In this document: one piece after another, positions 17,222 to 25,702 of the stretch
Layout: the number at the start of each line of letters is the position of its first letter
How positions within the stretch are numbered: position 1 is the first letter of the stretch
Source: Clostridium grantii DSM 8605
GTDB taxonomy: Bacteria > Bacillota > Clostridia > Clostridiales > Clostridiaceae
Direction: 5' to 3'
Assembly (NCBI RefSeq): GCF_900129965.1
Contig: NZ_FQXM01000010.1
Location: forward strand, 1-64,000
Length of the DNA stretch: 64,000 bases
The notes under the pieces: model-generated
What the model was told of the DNA's origin: nothing
Databases searched by the model: none
The model's input: the letters and a program-made list of their open reading frames with translations, nothing else
Program-made: the position numbers and the translations under genes

Positions 17222-19576
17222 ATGAAACGTTATATAAAAAAAGCAGTACTTTCATTACTGGTACTAATTAATATTTTATTACTTAGCAACTCGTATATAT
17301 TTGCTGAGGGAAATATAGAAAAGCATATACTTATTCTGAACTCTTATCATCAAGGATATACATGGACAGATGATATAATTAAAGGTATAAAAAGTGTTTT
17401 GGATGACACGGAAAATGTTATTCGGATTGAATATATGGATACAAAAGTAATAAAAGATAAAGAACATTTAAAAAACTTGTATGAATTGTATAAGCATAAG
17501 TATAAAGATAGTAAATTTGATGTGATTTTGGCTAGTGATAATGATGCTTATGAATTTTTAAAATCATATCATGAAGAATTATTTCCAGATACTCCAATAA
17601 TAGTTTGTGGACTGAATCAGTACGACCAATATATAACTAAAAATGATAATTTATTTACAGGAATTAGTGAAAATGTAGATGTAAAAAGTACTATTGATTT
17701 AGCTATGAAGTTACATCCAAATACTGAAAATATATATGTTATATCTGATAATTCCTTATTTGGTGATATAAATGAAGAAATTATAAAGGAAATAGAGGCG
17801 TTATATTTCAAAGAAATAAAGTTTGATTATATAAAGGAAGATTCTATAGATAAGGTGATAAATATTATAAAAGACATACCTGTTAATAGCATAATATTTC
17901 AAACTGCAATTTTTAAAGATAAATTTGGAGAACTTGTTCCTGTGGAAATAGGTAGCAAACTTATTTATGAGAAAACAAAGGTTCCATTATATAGTTGTTG
18001 GAAAATGCAATTGGGAGGGGGCGTTGTTGGAGGAAGAATGATTGATGCCTACAATCAGGGTCAGATAATAGCTAATATGGCAGTGGAAATATTAAGAGGT
18101 AAAAATATATCTGAAATCCCTTTTATAGAAGAAAGTATAAGTGAATATACTTTTGATTATAATCTTTTAAAAGAATTTAATATAAATATTGATAGACTAC
18201 CCAAAGAAAGTAAATTTATAAATATGCCAGTTTCATCTTTAAAAATAGAAAAGAGTTTAATCTATTTATGTGGGATTATCATAATAATTTTTCTTTCCAT
18301 AGTAAACTACAGTCGGTTGAATAATATAAAAAAACTAAGAAAAATAGAGAAGGAATTGAAAAGAGAAAAAAAAATATTGAAATCAATTCTTGACTCTACA
18401 GTAGACGGAATTCTAGTTGCGGATACTCAAAAGAATATTATACATGGTAATGATAGCTTAAATAAAATATTAGGAATACAACAAGAACATTTAGATATAA
18501 AAAATAGTCATGAATTCGAAAATTATATTAGAAGCATAGTTATAAATTCAGAAGAAGTTATTAATTGGTTAATAGAAAGCATAGAAAATATATTTGATAG
18601 TACTTATATTATAAAGTTAAAGGATGGAAGAGTATTTGAGGGATTATCTAAGGCTTTTATAATAGATGAAAAATTGAGTGGAAGTATTTGGAGTTTGAGA
18701 GATATCACCAAAAAAAGAGAAATGGAAAAGCTTGAAAAAGAAGTTGAAATAAAAGAAATGTTATTGGAAGAAGCTAAGAAATGTGAGCTAATGAAAGATC
18801 AATTTTTTGCAACTATTTCACATGAATTAAAAACTCCTTTGAATATTATTTTAGGGGTTGTACAATTAATTAATGAACTATATTGTGATAAGAAATCAAT
18901 TGTTTATCATGAAAAATTAAATACATATACAAAAATTTCTAAACAAAATTGTTATAGACTACTTAAACTTATAAATAATTTAATTGATATTACTAAAATT
19001 GATTCAGGATTTATGAATTTAAATCTAGAGAATCATAATATTATAAGTAATGTAGAAGATATTACTATGTCTATAGCTGAATACGTAGGCAGTAAAGGGA
19101 TTGAGCTTGTATTTGATACTGAAGTAGAAGAAAAAATAGTAGCTTTTGATGCTGATAAACTTGAGAGAATCATGTTGAATTTATTTTCTAATGCAATAAA
19201 ATTTACTAAGCATGGGGGAGCAATACATGTAAATATCTTTGATAGAAAAGATAAGGTGATTATCAGCGTAAAAGATACAGGAATAGGAATTCCAGATTAT
19301 ATGAGAGAGCAAATTTTTGATAGATTTAGACAGGTAGATTCCTCACTTAGTAGACAAGCTGAAGGAAGCGGCATAGGCCTCTCATTAGTAAAATCAATAA
19401 TTGAATTACATAATGGAAAAATAAAAGTAATTAGCGAAATAGGAAAAGGGAGCGAATTCATAATAGAATTGCCCGTAAAAGTATTAGCTGAAGATATTTC
19501 TGAAAATAAAGTGGATAATTTTATTCAATCAAAGGTTGAACGGATATCTATAGAGTTTTCAGATATTTATTCTTGA
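17222..19576 (+). CDS. sensor histidine kinase with ABC-substrate-binding-type sensor and PAS
   Basis: Membrane sensor kinase, 784 residues. A signal-like segment covers residues 5-28. Residues 34-320 are a periplasmic-binding-like domain of the ABC_sub_bind type (HILILNSYHQGYTWTDDI, TPIIVCGLNQYD). A membrane helix lies at about 347-367. A PAS-like domain (about 380-500) is followed by a short coiled coil. HisKA carries the phosphoacceptor His534 in ATISHELKTPLN. The ATPase domain has the N box (NLFSNAIKF), G1 (DTGIGIP) and G2 (GSGIGLSLVKSI). No receiver domain and no adjacent response regulator are present, so it is an orphan kinase in this window. Ligand unknown; related sensors are thought to bind small organic molecules. 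Confidence 0.9.
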   Translation: MKRYIKKAVLSLLVLINILLLSNSYIFAEGNIEKHILILNSYHQGYTWTDDIIKGIKSVLDDTENVIRIEYMDTKVIKDKEHLKNLYELYKHKYKDSKFDVILASDNDAYEFLKSYHEELFPDTPIIVCGLNQYDQYITKNDNLFTGISENVDVKSTIDLAMKLHPNTENIYVISDNSLFGDINEEIIKEIEALYFKEIKFDYIKEDSIDKVINIIKDIPVNSIIFQTAIFKDKFGELVPVEIGSKLIYEKTKVPLYSCWKMQLGGGVVGGRMIDAYNQGQIIANMAVEILRGKNISEIPFIEESISEYTFDYNLLKEFNINIDRLPKESKFINMPVSSLKIEKSLIYLCGIIIIIFLSIVNYSRLNNIKKLRKIEKELKREKKILKSILDSTVDGILVADTQKNIIHGNDSLNKILGIQQEHLDIKNSHEFENYIRSIVINSEEVINWLIESIENIFDSTYIIKLKDGRVFEGLSKAFIIDEKLSGSIWSLRDITKKREMEKLEKEVEIKEMLLEEAKKCELMKDQFFATISHELKTPLNIILGVVQLINELYCDKKSIVYHEKLNTYTKISKQNCYRLLKLINNLIDITKIDSGFMNLNLENHNIISNVEDITMSIAEYVGSKGIELVFDTEVEEKIVAFDADKLERIMLNLFSNAIKFTKHGGAIHVNIFDRKDKVIISVKDTGIGIPDYMREQIFDRFRQVDSSLSRQAEGSGIGLSLVKSIIELHNGKIKVISEIGKGSEFIIELPVKVLAEDISENKVDNFIQSKVERISIEFSDIYS

Positions 19577-19634
19577 AAAAATTCAGATAAAATTTACAAA
19601 AAAAGAGGAATAAATATTTAAGGAGGTATTTTTT

Positions 19635-20176
19635 ATGAGTTTATTAATGTTTATTGCTACTGATCATGCATTACCATTTATAGATTATAGTAAAGTTAAG
19701 TATTATAAGTTTAAGAATGGAGTTAAAGTAGAAATTGATGATGACGGGACTATTTATCATTATACCCATGAAAGTGATAAAAATTCGCCAGACTTATTAA
19801 TTCCTTGTAGTGCAGAAGAAGCGGATAGCATTGTTGTTGATTCAGAAGAGGACTTTAATGAAATACAAATTTCTATAGGATATAAAGACTCGGATATTCA
19901 ATGGTATACAAATAAGAATATTATATATATACATTAAATTGGAGATATTCGGACAAAAGAGCGAATGAATTGATTGATTATTTAAAGGAAAATATGAAGG
20001 AAGGCTATGAGGTAGAGCTGTGGTTAACCTGGATGGATGAACGTATAGAACAGGATAAATACTATTTTGATATTGAAAATATATTAATTAAAGATATAAA
20101 GAATGTGTTTGATTTTTCTACTTTTAATAAGCCACGGGGCATTGTTATTTTGAAAAGAAGCATACATGAACTTTAA
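19635..20176 (+). pseudogene. hypothetical gene interrupted by a frameshift
   Basis: Starts well (TTAAGGAGG, ATG 19635) and reads MSLLMFIATDHALPFIDY for 100 residues to TAA at 19935-19937. From that point another frame continues without loss as LNWRYSDKRANELIDYL, then EGYEVELWLTWMDERIEQDKYYF, to 20176. The joined product would be about 180 residues. The break lies in the AT run TTATATATATACATTAAATT. No named family; the text ANELIDYLKENM...VELWxxWMD is sensible protein sequence, so a recent frameshift or a sequence error is more likely than two genes. Confidence 0.65.
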
Positions 20177-20550
20177 AACATATTGTATTATATTGTGCTA
20201 CGATATTTATTTTTGAGAAAGAAGGAAGAAAAGTTATTTATGCTCCTTGTGATGTAAAGCCATTTTCTGAAAATCATATTTTTGAAAATGCTGATGTTAT
20301 GGTTATTGGGAATACTGTTGTTGGTGAAGTTTTAAAGGATGGCTATGTTTTAAGTGAAGATAATATTTTTAGAAAAGAATTGTTTAGTAGGAATGAAATT
20401 GTAGAATTAAAAAATAAATATAAAATTAAAAAAGTTATTATGGCTCACTTGGAAGAGGATTGGGGCAAGTCTTATGATGATTATTTAGAATTAGAAAAGC
20501 AGTATGATGGAATTAGTTTTGCTTATGATGGTATGACTTTTCAGGTGTAA
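20170..20550 (+). pseudogene. MBL-fold metallo-hydrolase, N-terminal half missing
   Basis: The frame is open from 20170 but lacks a plausible start until 20299. It reads EKEGRKVIYAPCDVKPF, ADVMVIGNTVVG, and ends HLEEDWGKSYDDYLELEKQYDG..., which is the C-terminal half of a PhnP-like metallo-beta-lactamase-fold protein. The HxHxDH metal site expected in the missing half is absent. It directly abuts the frameshifted gene before it, so a deletion joined the two. A short protein starting at 20299 could still be made but would not be catalytic. Confidence 0.7.
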
Positions 20551-20668
20551 AACCTACGTTGTTTAGCATAAATACAAGTAATATTTTTTTGCTGGATTAA
20601 TGATTATAATTTATTAGTGAGGGTATAGAGTGCCATGGAACAGAAATCAAATATCCTTGGAGGTAACA

Positions 20669-21637
20669 ATGAAAAAAATCATGAGAATATTAAGAAGAGG
20701 GATAATAATAATTTTTAGTATTTTAATAATCATTATTATAATTAGCTTTATCAATCATAAAATTAAGTTAAATCAAGAATCAGAATTATTTAAACCCCTA
20801 GGTAAAATGGTTAAGGTAAATGATCATTATATGCATGTTTATACTGAAGGGGAAGGAAACGTGACTTTGGTATTTATGTCAGGGGGAGGAACTTGCTCGC
20901 CAACTTTAGATTTTAGAAGCTTATATTCTAAATTAAGTGATGATTATGGTATTGCAGTTATAGAGAAAGCTGGATATGGTTTTAGTGAAGTTTCGGATGT
21001 TCCAAGAGACATAGATACGGTTCTAGAAGAAACAAGAAAAGCGTTAACGTTAGCTGGACAAAAGCCTCCATATGTAGTATTTCCACATTCCATGTCAGGA
21101 ATAGAAGCAATTTATTGGGTAAATAAATACCCAGAAGAAGTTAAAGCAATTATAGGATTAGATCCAGCTATTCCAGAAACTTATGAAAACTATCTAATGC
21201 CAAATAAAGCTATTCTAAACTTAGCAGCATTTGCAGCTGAAATCGGATTTACAAGGTTTATTCCATCTGTTTGTGAAAGCTCAGCTGCAATTAAGGCGGG
21301 GTCTTTAACTGAAGATGAAAAAGAAATATATAGAGCAGTTTTTTATAGAAGAACAGTTACAAAGACAATGTTGAATGAGTTAGAATGTATTAAAGAAAGT
21401 GCAGAAAAAGTTGATGAAATGGGATTACCTGAAGTTCCTATGCTATTGTTTATCTCAAATGGTAATGGAACAGGTTGGGAGAAAGAACAATGGCAACAAT
21501 ATCTAATTGACTATGCCTCAGGAATAGCTGAAAATCAGAAGATTATATTAGATTGTGGGCATTATGTTCATGATTATGAGTACGAAGAAATTGCATCTAG
21601 AAGTAAAGAGTTTTTAAACAATATTATATTAGACTAG
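20669..21637 (+). CDS. alpha/beta hydrolase, membrane-anchored
   Basis: Predicted hydrolase of unknown substrate. 322 residues from ATG 20669, which has TTGGAGG five bases before it; a GTG 39 bases upstream is in frame but lacks a site. Residues 9-28 form one membrane helix, nearly all Ile, so the enzyme is likely anchored with its domain outside. The oxyanion region is MSGGGTCS, the nucleophile elbow PHSMSG (Ser in the middle, in place of GHSMGG), and the catalytic His is in DCGHYVHDYEYEEI near the end. Intact amid decayed neighbours. Confidence 0.85.
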   Translation: MKKIMRILRRGIIIIFSILIIIIIISFINHKIKLNQESELFKPLGKMVKVNDHYMHVYTEGEGNVTLVFMSGGGTCSPTLDFRSLYSKLSDDYGIAVIEKAGYGFSEVSDVPRDIDTVLEETRKALTLAGQKPPYVVFPHSMSGIEAIYWVNKYPEEVKAIIGLDPAIPETYENYLMPNKAILNLAAFAAEIGFTRFIPSVCESSAAIKAGSLTEDEKEIYRAVFYRRTVTKTMLNELECIKESAEKVDEMGLPEVPMLLFISNGNGTGWEKEQWQQYLIDYASGIAENQKIILDCGHYVHDYEYEEIASRSKEFLNNIILD

Positions 21638-21688
21638 GAGAATATTTAAAATTAAATTACTATTTTAAATATTAATTTAAGTACACAA

Positions 21689-21907
21689 TTGTTATTAACC
21701 TTAGTTGTAATTAAAGGGATGATATCACAAGGTACACTGGCAGCGGTATTTTATTATATACCTTTTGAAATTATTATTTTAGTTATTGAAACTATTTTAT
21801 TCAACAAATTTTTGCTTGAATATAAGGCTAGTAGACGAATAAGATATGCTATAGTTGCAAATATAGTGAGTTTTATATGTGGCATATTTATAATGTTAAA
21901 TTTTTAA
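21689..21907 (+). pseudogene. short membrane ORF, probably a 5'-truncated gene
   Basis: About 72 residues with two or three membrane segments and the ending RRIRYAIVANIVSFICGIFIMLNF. It could start only at TTG 21689, with no ribosome site, and the frame is open back to 21656. It looks like the C-terminal end of a larger membrane protein. No family recognised. Confidence 0.4.
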
Positions 21908-21953
21908 AATAAAGGAGTGCGTTTATTATGAAACTAGTTTGGAAGGTGAATAA

Positions 21954-22785
21954 ATGAAATTAAAAGTATTGCTAGATAACAACACTTTAATAGAACGTTA
22001 TTTTTTTCGGGGAACAAGGAGTATCATATTTAATTGAAGATGAATCAGTGAATGTTTTATTTGATACAGGATATTCAGATGCATTTATTAGGAATGCACA
22101 GAAAATGAATACAAGTCTTATGAATTTGGATTTTTTAGTCATTTCACATGGACATATAGATCATACATGGGGATTAGTTCCTTTGATCAAGCTTTATACG
22201 GAAGCAAAAATCGAAAGTATAAAGTATAATAAGCCAACACTTATAGCGCATCCTTATGCATTTTTATATAAGGAATATGAAGTAGACCAAGAAATAGGTT
22301 CCTTAATAAGTGAAGAAAAACTGAGTAAAAACTTTAATATGAATTTAAGTAAAGAGCCTGTTTGGATATCAGATAAAATAGGTTTTCTTGGAGAAATTGA
22401 AAGAAAGAATGATTTTGAAAATAAAATTCCAATTGGAAAGTTTGAAGTTAATGGAGTGAAAGTAGATGATTATTTAATTGATGATTCTGCTATGGTTTAT
22501 AAATCATCAGAAGGATTGGTATTAATAACCGGATGTTCTCATGCAGGTATTTGTAATATTATTGAGTATGCAAAGAAAATTTGTAAAGAAAACAGAATTG
22601 CTGATATAGTTGGAGGATTTCATTTACTTGACCCTAGTAAAGAACAATTGGAAGGAACTATAGAATATTTTGAAAAAGAAGATATTAATGAAGTTCATGC
22701 ATGCCATTGCACAGATTTGAAATCAAAAATAGCGTTATCAAAAGTAGTTAATTTAAAAGAAGTAGGGAGTGGATTTACGTTATAG
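21954..22785 (+). pseudogene. MBL-fold metallo-hydrolase (COG1237-like) with a +1 frameshift
   Basis: Starts at ATG 21954 with GGAAGG upstream and reads MKLKVLLDNNTLIERYFF, then breaks in a run of seven T at 22001-22007. Removing one T restores GEQGVSYLIEDES and the long downstream frame (22048-22785). Downstream it has the metal motifs HGHIDH, GCSHAGI and GGFHLL of the 7,8-dihydropterin-6-methyl synthase-like group. Full length would be about 277 residues. The stop TAG (22783-22785) lies within the edge of the following 104-bp repeat. It may be a true pseudogene, phase-variable, or a homopolymer read error. Confidence 0.82.
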
Positions 22786-22884
22786 GTATCCCAGTTCAAC
22801 TATTAATTTATACGTGTCCAAAACTCCTAGAAACATGGAGATTTTGTACAAGTATAAATTAAGTTTCACAGAGGGATCCCTATA
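22781..22884 (+). repeat. 104-bp hairpin repeat, copy 1
   Basis: Bounded by TATAGGTATCCC and GGGATCCCTATA (12-base ends, one mismatch when inverted). The two halves are imperfect complements over about 50 bases (AATTTATAC with GTATAAATT; AAAACTCC with GGAGATTTT). It matches 34527-34630 at 100 of 104 positions by eye. Non-coding; a MITE-like or small structured element. Confidence 0.85.
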
Positions 22885-22910
22885 GAATATAAGTAAATGT
22901 TAAGTTTAGC

Positions 22911-22935
22911 ATTATTATTATTATTATTATTATTA
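22911..22935 (+). repeat. ATT microsatellite upstream of a TATAAT box
   Basis: Eight tandem ATT units, ending ten bases before TATAAT at 22945-22950. Any -35 element for that box would fall inside the tract, so copy number could change promoter strength. The gap from 22886 to 23224 otherwise holds only a mini-ORF and no recognised gene. Confidence 0.6.
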
Positions 22936-23016
22936 GATTTGTGATATAATAAGATATCTAAAAGAGTATATATTAGTACCCTATTTTAGAAAAGAAAATA
23001 AAAGGAGTGGTGTATT

Positions 23017-23088
23017 ATGAAAAATTTAAGCATGTTGATTATAAAAAGTGAATTGAATAAAAGCTACTCTGGGGATAATATTTGTTAA
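23017..23088 (+). other. 23-codon mini-ORF with a strong ribosome site
   Basis: AAAGGAG seven to ten bases before ATG 23017; product MKNLSMLIIKSELNKSYSGD plus three residues, then TAA. Probably a leader peptide or a gene stump. No homologue recognised. Confidence 0.35.
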
Positions 23089-23224
23089 ATATAACTATTA
23101 GAATATCTTATAATATATTTTAAAATAATAGATTTATTTTTATGCCTATAGACCTTGGAGTAGCAAAAATGAAAATTTTTGAATTCTAGGGTATTTTTAT
23201 GCCCAAAATTAATTGGAGGTAAGT

Positions 23225-24292
23225 ATGGATAATAAAATAAATCTTTTTCATTGGGGATTAAAGGAATCCTTTATAAAGGAATATGAAGAAAATTATCAAG
23301 GGTATTATTTAGGTAGAGTGGTTGAAGAACAAAAAAATTTATATAAAATAGTGACTGAAGAAGGCAAGATGCTAGGAAAGATTTCAGGTAAAATGTCTTA
23401 CAATGCAATTGAAAGAATGGATTATCCAACTGTTGGAGATTGGGTAGTTGTTGATAGAGTCAATCATGATAATGGGGTAGCCATTATTAATGGAATATTG
23501 AAAAGAAAAAGTAAGTTTTCAAGAAAAGTAGCAGGAAATAGAAGCGATGAGCAGATTGTTGCTGCAAATGTTGATAACTTGTTTATTTGTATGACTTTAA
23601 ATAATGATTTTAATTTAAAAAGATTAGAAAGATATATAAGCTTAGCTTGGAATAGTGGGGCGACTCCAGTAATTTTACTAACAAAATCTGATTTATGTGA
23701 AGATATTAATGAAAAATATTCACAGGTAGATAGCATTGCCTTTGGAATAGATATAATCGTGGTGTCTTCAGTTGAAATGTCAGGGATTGAACAGGTAAAA
23801 ACATATTTAAAAGAAGGTAGTACTATTGGGTTTGTAGGCTCTTCAGGGGTAGGGAAATCAACATTGGTTAATAGTATATTAAATGAGGAAAAACAACTTA
23901 CAAAGGATATTGGAAATGGAGATAAAGGACGGCATACAACTACTTATCGAGAACTTATTCAAACTAATTTAGGGGGAGTAATTATTGATACCCCTGGAAT
24001 GAGGGAAGTTGGTATGTTGGGAGATAATGAAAGTATTTACAATTCTTTTAAAGATATTGAAGAAATATCTGCTAGGTGTAAATTCACAAATTGTAGTCAT
24101 AGAACAGAAGTAGGATGCGCAATAAAAGAAGCTATGAAAAATGGAAATATTTCAGTGGAGAGATATAATAATTATCTAAAACTAAAAAAAGAAGCAGAAT
24201 TTATGGAGAGAAAATCTAATAAAAATAGTCAACGAGCATATGTAAGAGAGATTAAAAAAAGAAACAGGGCTATGAAAAAGGTTAAATTCTAA
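23225..24292 (+). CDS. rsgA: ribosome small subunit-dependent GTPase
   Basis: GTPase that acts late in 30S ribosome assembly. 355 residues. N-terminal OB-fold (about 20-100), then the circularly permuted GTPase domain in the order TKSD (G4), GSSGVGKSTLVN (P loop, G1), DTPGMRE (G3). The C-terminal zinc finger shows CKFTNCSHRTEVGC. The ATG at 23225 has TTGGAGG before it; an in-frame GTG 12 bases earlier overlaps that site and is rejected. Monocistronic, with a hairpin 28 bases downstream. Confidence 0.95.
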   Translation: MDNKINLFHWGLKESFIKEYEENYQGYYLGRVVEEQKNLYKIVTEEGKMLGKISGKMSYNAIERMDYPTVGDWVVVDRVNHDNGVAIINGILKRKSKFSRKVAGNRSDEQIVAANVDNLFICMTLNNDFNLKRLERYISLAWNSGATPVILLTKSDLCEDINEKYSQVDSIAFGIDIIVVSSVEMSGIEQVKTYLKEGSTIGFVGSSGVGKSTLVNSILNEEKQLTKDIGNGDKGRHTTTYRELIQTNLGGVIIDTPGMREVGMLGDNESIYNSFKDIEEISARCKFTNCSHRTEVGCAIKEAMKNGNISVERYNNYLKLKKEAEFMERKSNKNSQRAYVREIKKRNRAMKKVKF

Positions 24293-24319
24293 TAATTTTT
24301 GTAAATATCAATGATATTT

Positions 24320-24353
24320 AGTTCCAATTAACTATTGATAGTTAATTGGAACT
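24320..24353. terminator. perfect 15-bp hairpin after rsgA
   Basis: AGTTCCAATTAACTA (24320-24334) and its exact complement (24339-24353) with loop TTGA. The T tract is poor on the plus strand (AAAAGGG follows), so it may be a processing or protein site rather than a classic terminator. Confidence 0.55.
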
Positions 24354-24465
24354 AAAAGGGTGTTAAAATTGTTTCATTTGAATTATAATTAAGAAAAATA
24401 TATATAATTTAATTATGAATTTAGGAAAGATTATTTATAAGCTTACAAGGGGTATGGTGGATAAT

Positions 24466-25626
24466 ATGCGGAAATTTTTAGAAGATTTATTTGTTAAAAT
24501 CCCAAAAGAATATAAGGATGAGTTTGAACGAGAAGCAACTTTAAATAGTTTAAAAAATTCTGCTCATTTTTTAAAGTGGATACTTTTAATTGAAATCATA
24601 GTTACTATAGTGTCATTTGTGCCTATGTCAAAACCTCTTTATGGAACATCTTTGAAATATTACAGAGGAATGTATTTTTTATTAATAGCAATGGTAATAT
24701 TTTATATTATTTTATTTAGAAATATTAATAAGCATAAAAACATAAAAACTAAAAAGTTACAAAACATAATTTTATTTCACATTTTAAGTGGATTAATATG
24801 GAGTGCAGGAATATCAATAATAGATCAAATTTATAATAGAGAGGCTACAGTTTATTTGACTTTTATTGTGGCAATAGCACTTGTTGTATATATAAAACCT
24901 AAATTATTATTAATAGTTTACGGTTTGGTTCAAGTATTTTTTGTTAGTATGAGATTTATAATTAATGGCACAGAAGCTGAAGTTTTTGCAAGTACTCTAA
25001 ATACTTCAGTCTTTATCGTAATAGGATGGGTTATTGAAAGGCATCTTTATAAAAATAGATTAGAAAATTTTATAAAAACAAAGATTATAGAAGAAAAAAA
25101 TTTAGAATTAAAGAGGGCTAATGAAAAACTAGAAACGATTTCTTGTGTAGATTCACTAACTAACTTGTATAATAGAAGAAAACTAGATATTATTATTGAT
25201 GAGCAATGGAAAAATGCTATAAATGAAAATATTGAATTATTTTTAGTTATGATTGATATTGATTATTTTAAAAAATACAACGATACTTATGGGCATATAG
25301 CAGGCGATGGATGTATAATTGAAATATCAAATGTGCTTAAGGATTTTTGTGAAGATCACTCAGGCTTTGCAGCCAGATATGGTGGGGATGAATTTTGCTT
25401 AGTTTTACCAGGTATTCACAATGCAACATTAATAGATGAAATCATGTCTTTGAAAAGTAAAGTGAGAAATTTAGAGATGTTAAATGAATTATCTCCAATA
25501 GATAAATATGTAACAATTAGTATAGGAATATATAATGATAGCCCTAAAAAAGATATAAAACCATGGAGCTTTGTCGTAAAAGCAGATCAAGAGTTATATA
25601 AAAATAAACTGAAAAGAGAATTTTGA
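24466..25626 (+). CDS. membrane diguanylate cyclase (intact GGDEF)
   Basis: Makes cyclic di-GMP from two GTP. About 386 residues. Six hydrophobic segments between residues 35 and 195 form the membrane sensor region, followed by a short helix and the GGDEF domain. The active site is complete: metal Asp in MIDIDYFKKYNDTYGH and the signature RYGGDEF with the first Gly at residue 306. The inhibitory I-site position, nine residues before the signature, reads DHSG instead of RxxD, so product inhibition is probably lost. Start is uncertain: ATGs at 24415, 24454 and 24466 are in frame; 24466 has GGTGG five bases before it. Single gene. Confidence 0.9.
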   Translation: MRKFLEDLFVKIPKEYKDEFEREATLNSLKNSAHFLKWILLIEIIVTIVSFVPMSKPLYGTSLKYYRGMYFLLIAMVIFYIILFRNINKHKNIKTKKLQNIILFHILSGLIWSAGISIIDQIYNREATVYLTFIVAIALVVYIKPKLLLIVYGLVQVFFVSMRFIINGTEAEVFASTLNTSVFIVIGWVIERHLYKNRLENFIKTKIIEEKNLELKRANEKLETISCVDSLTNLYNRRKLDIIIDEQWKNAINENIELFLVMIDIDYFKKYNDTYGHIAGDGCIIEISNVLKDFCEDHSGFAARYGGDEFCLVLPGIHNATLIDEIMSLKSKVRNLEMLNELSPIDKYVTISIGIYNDSPKKDIKPWSFVVKADQELYKNKLKREF

Positions 25627-25702
25627 TATAAAGGTTAAAATTATCAGTAGCTATTATTAGATATTTATCTTAAAGGTATATAAAAAGGATGTGTTTTTAT
25701 TT

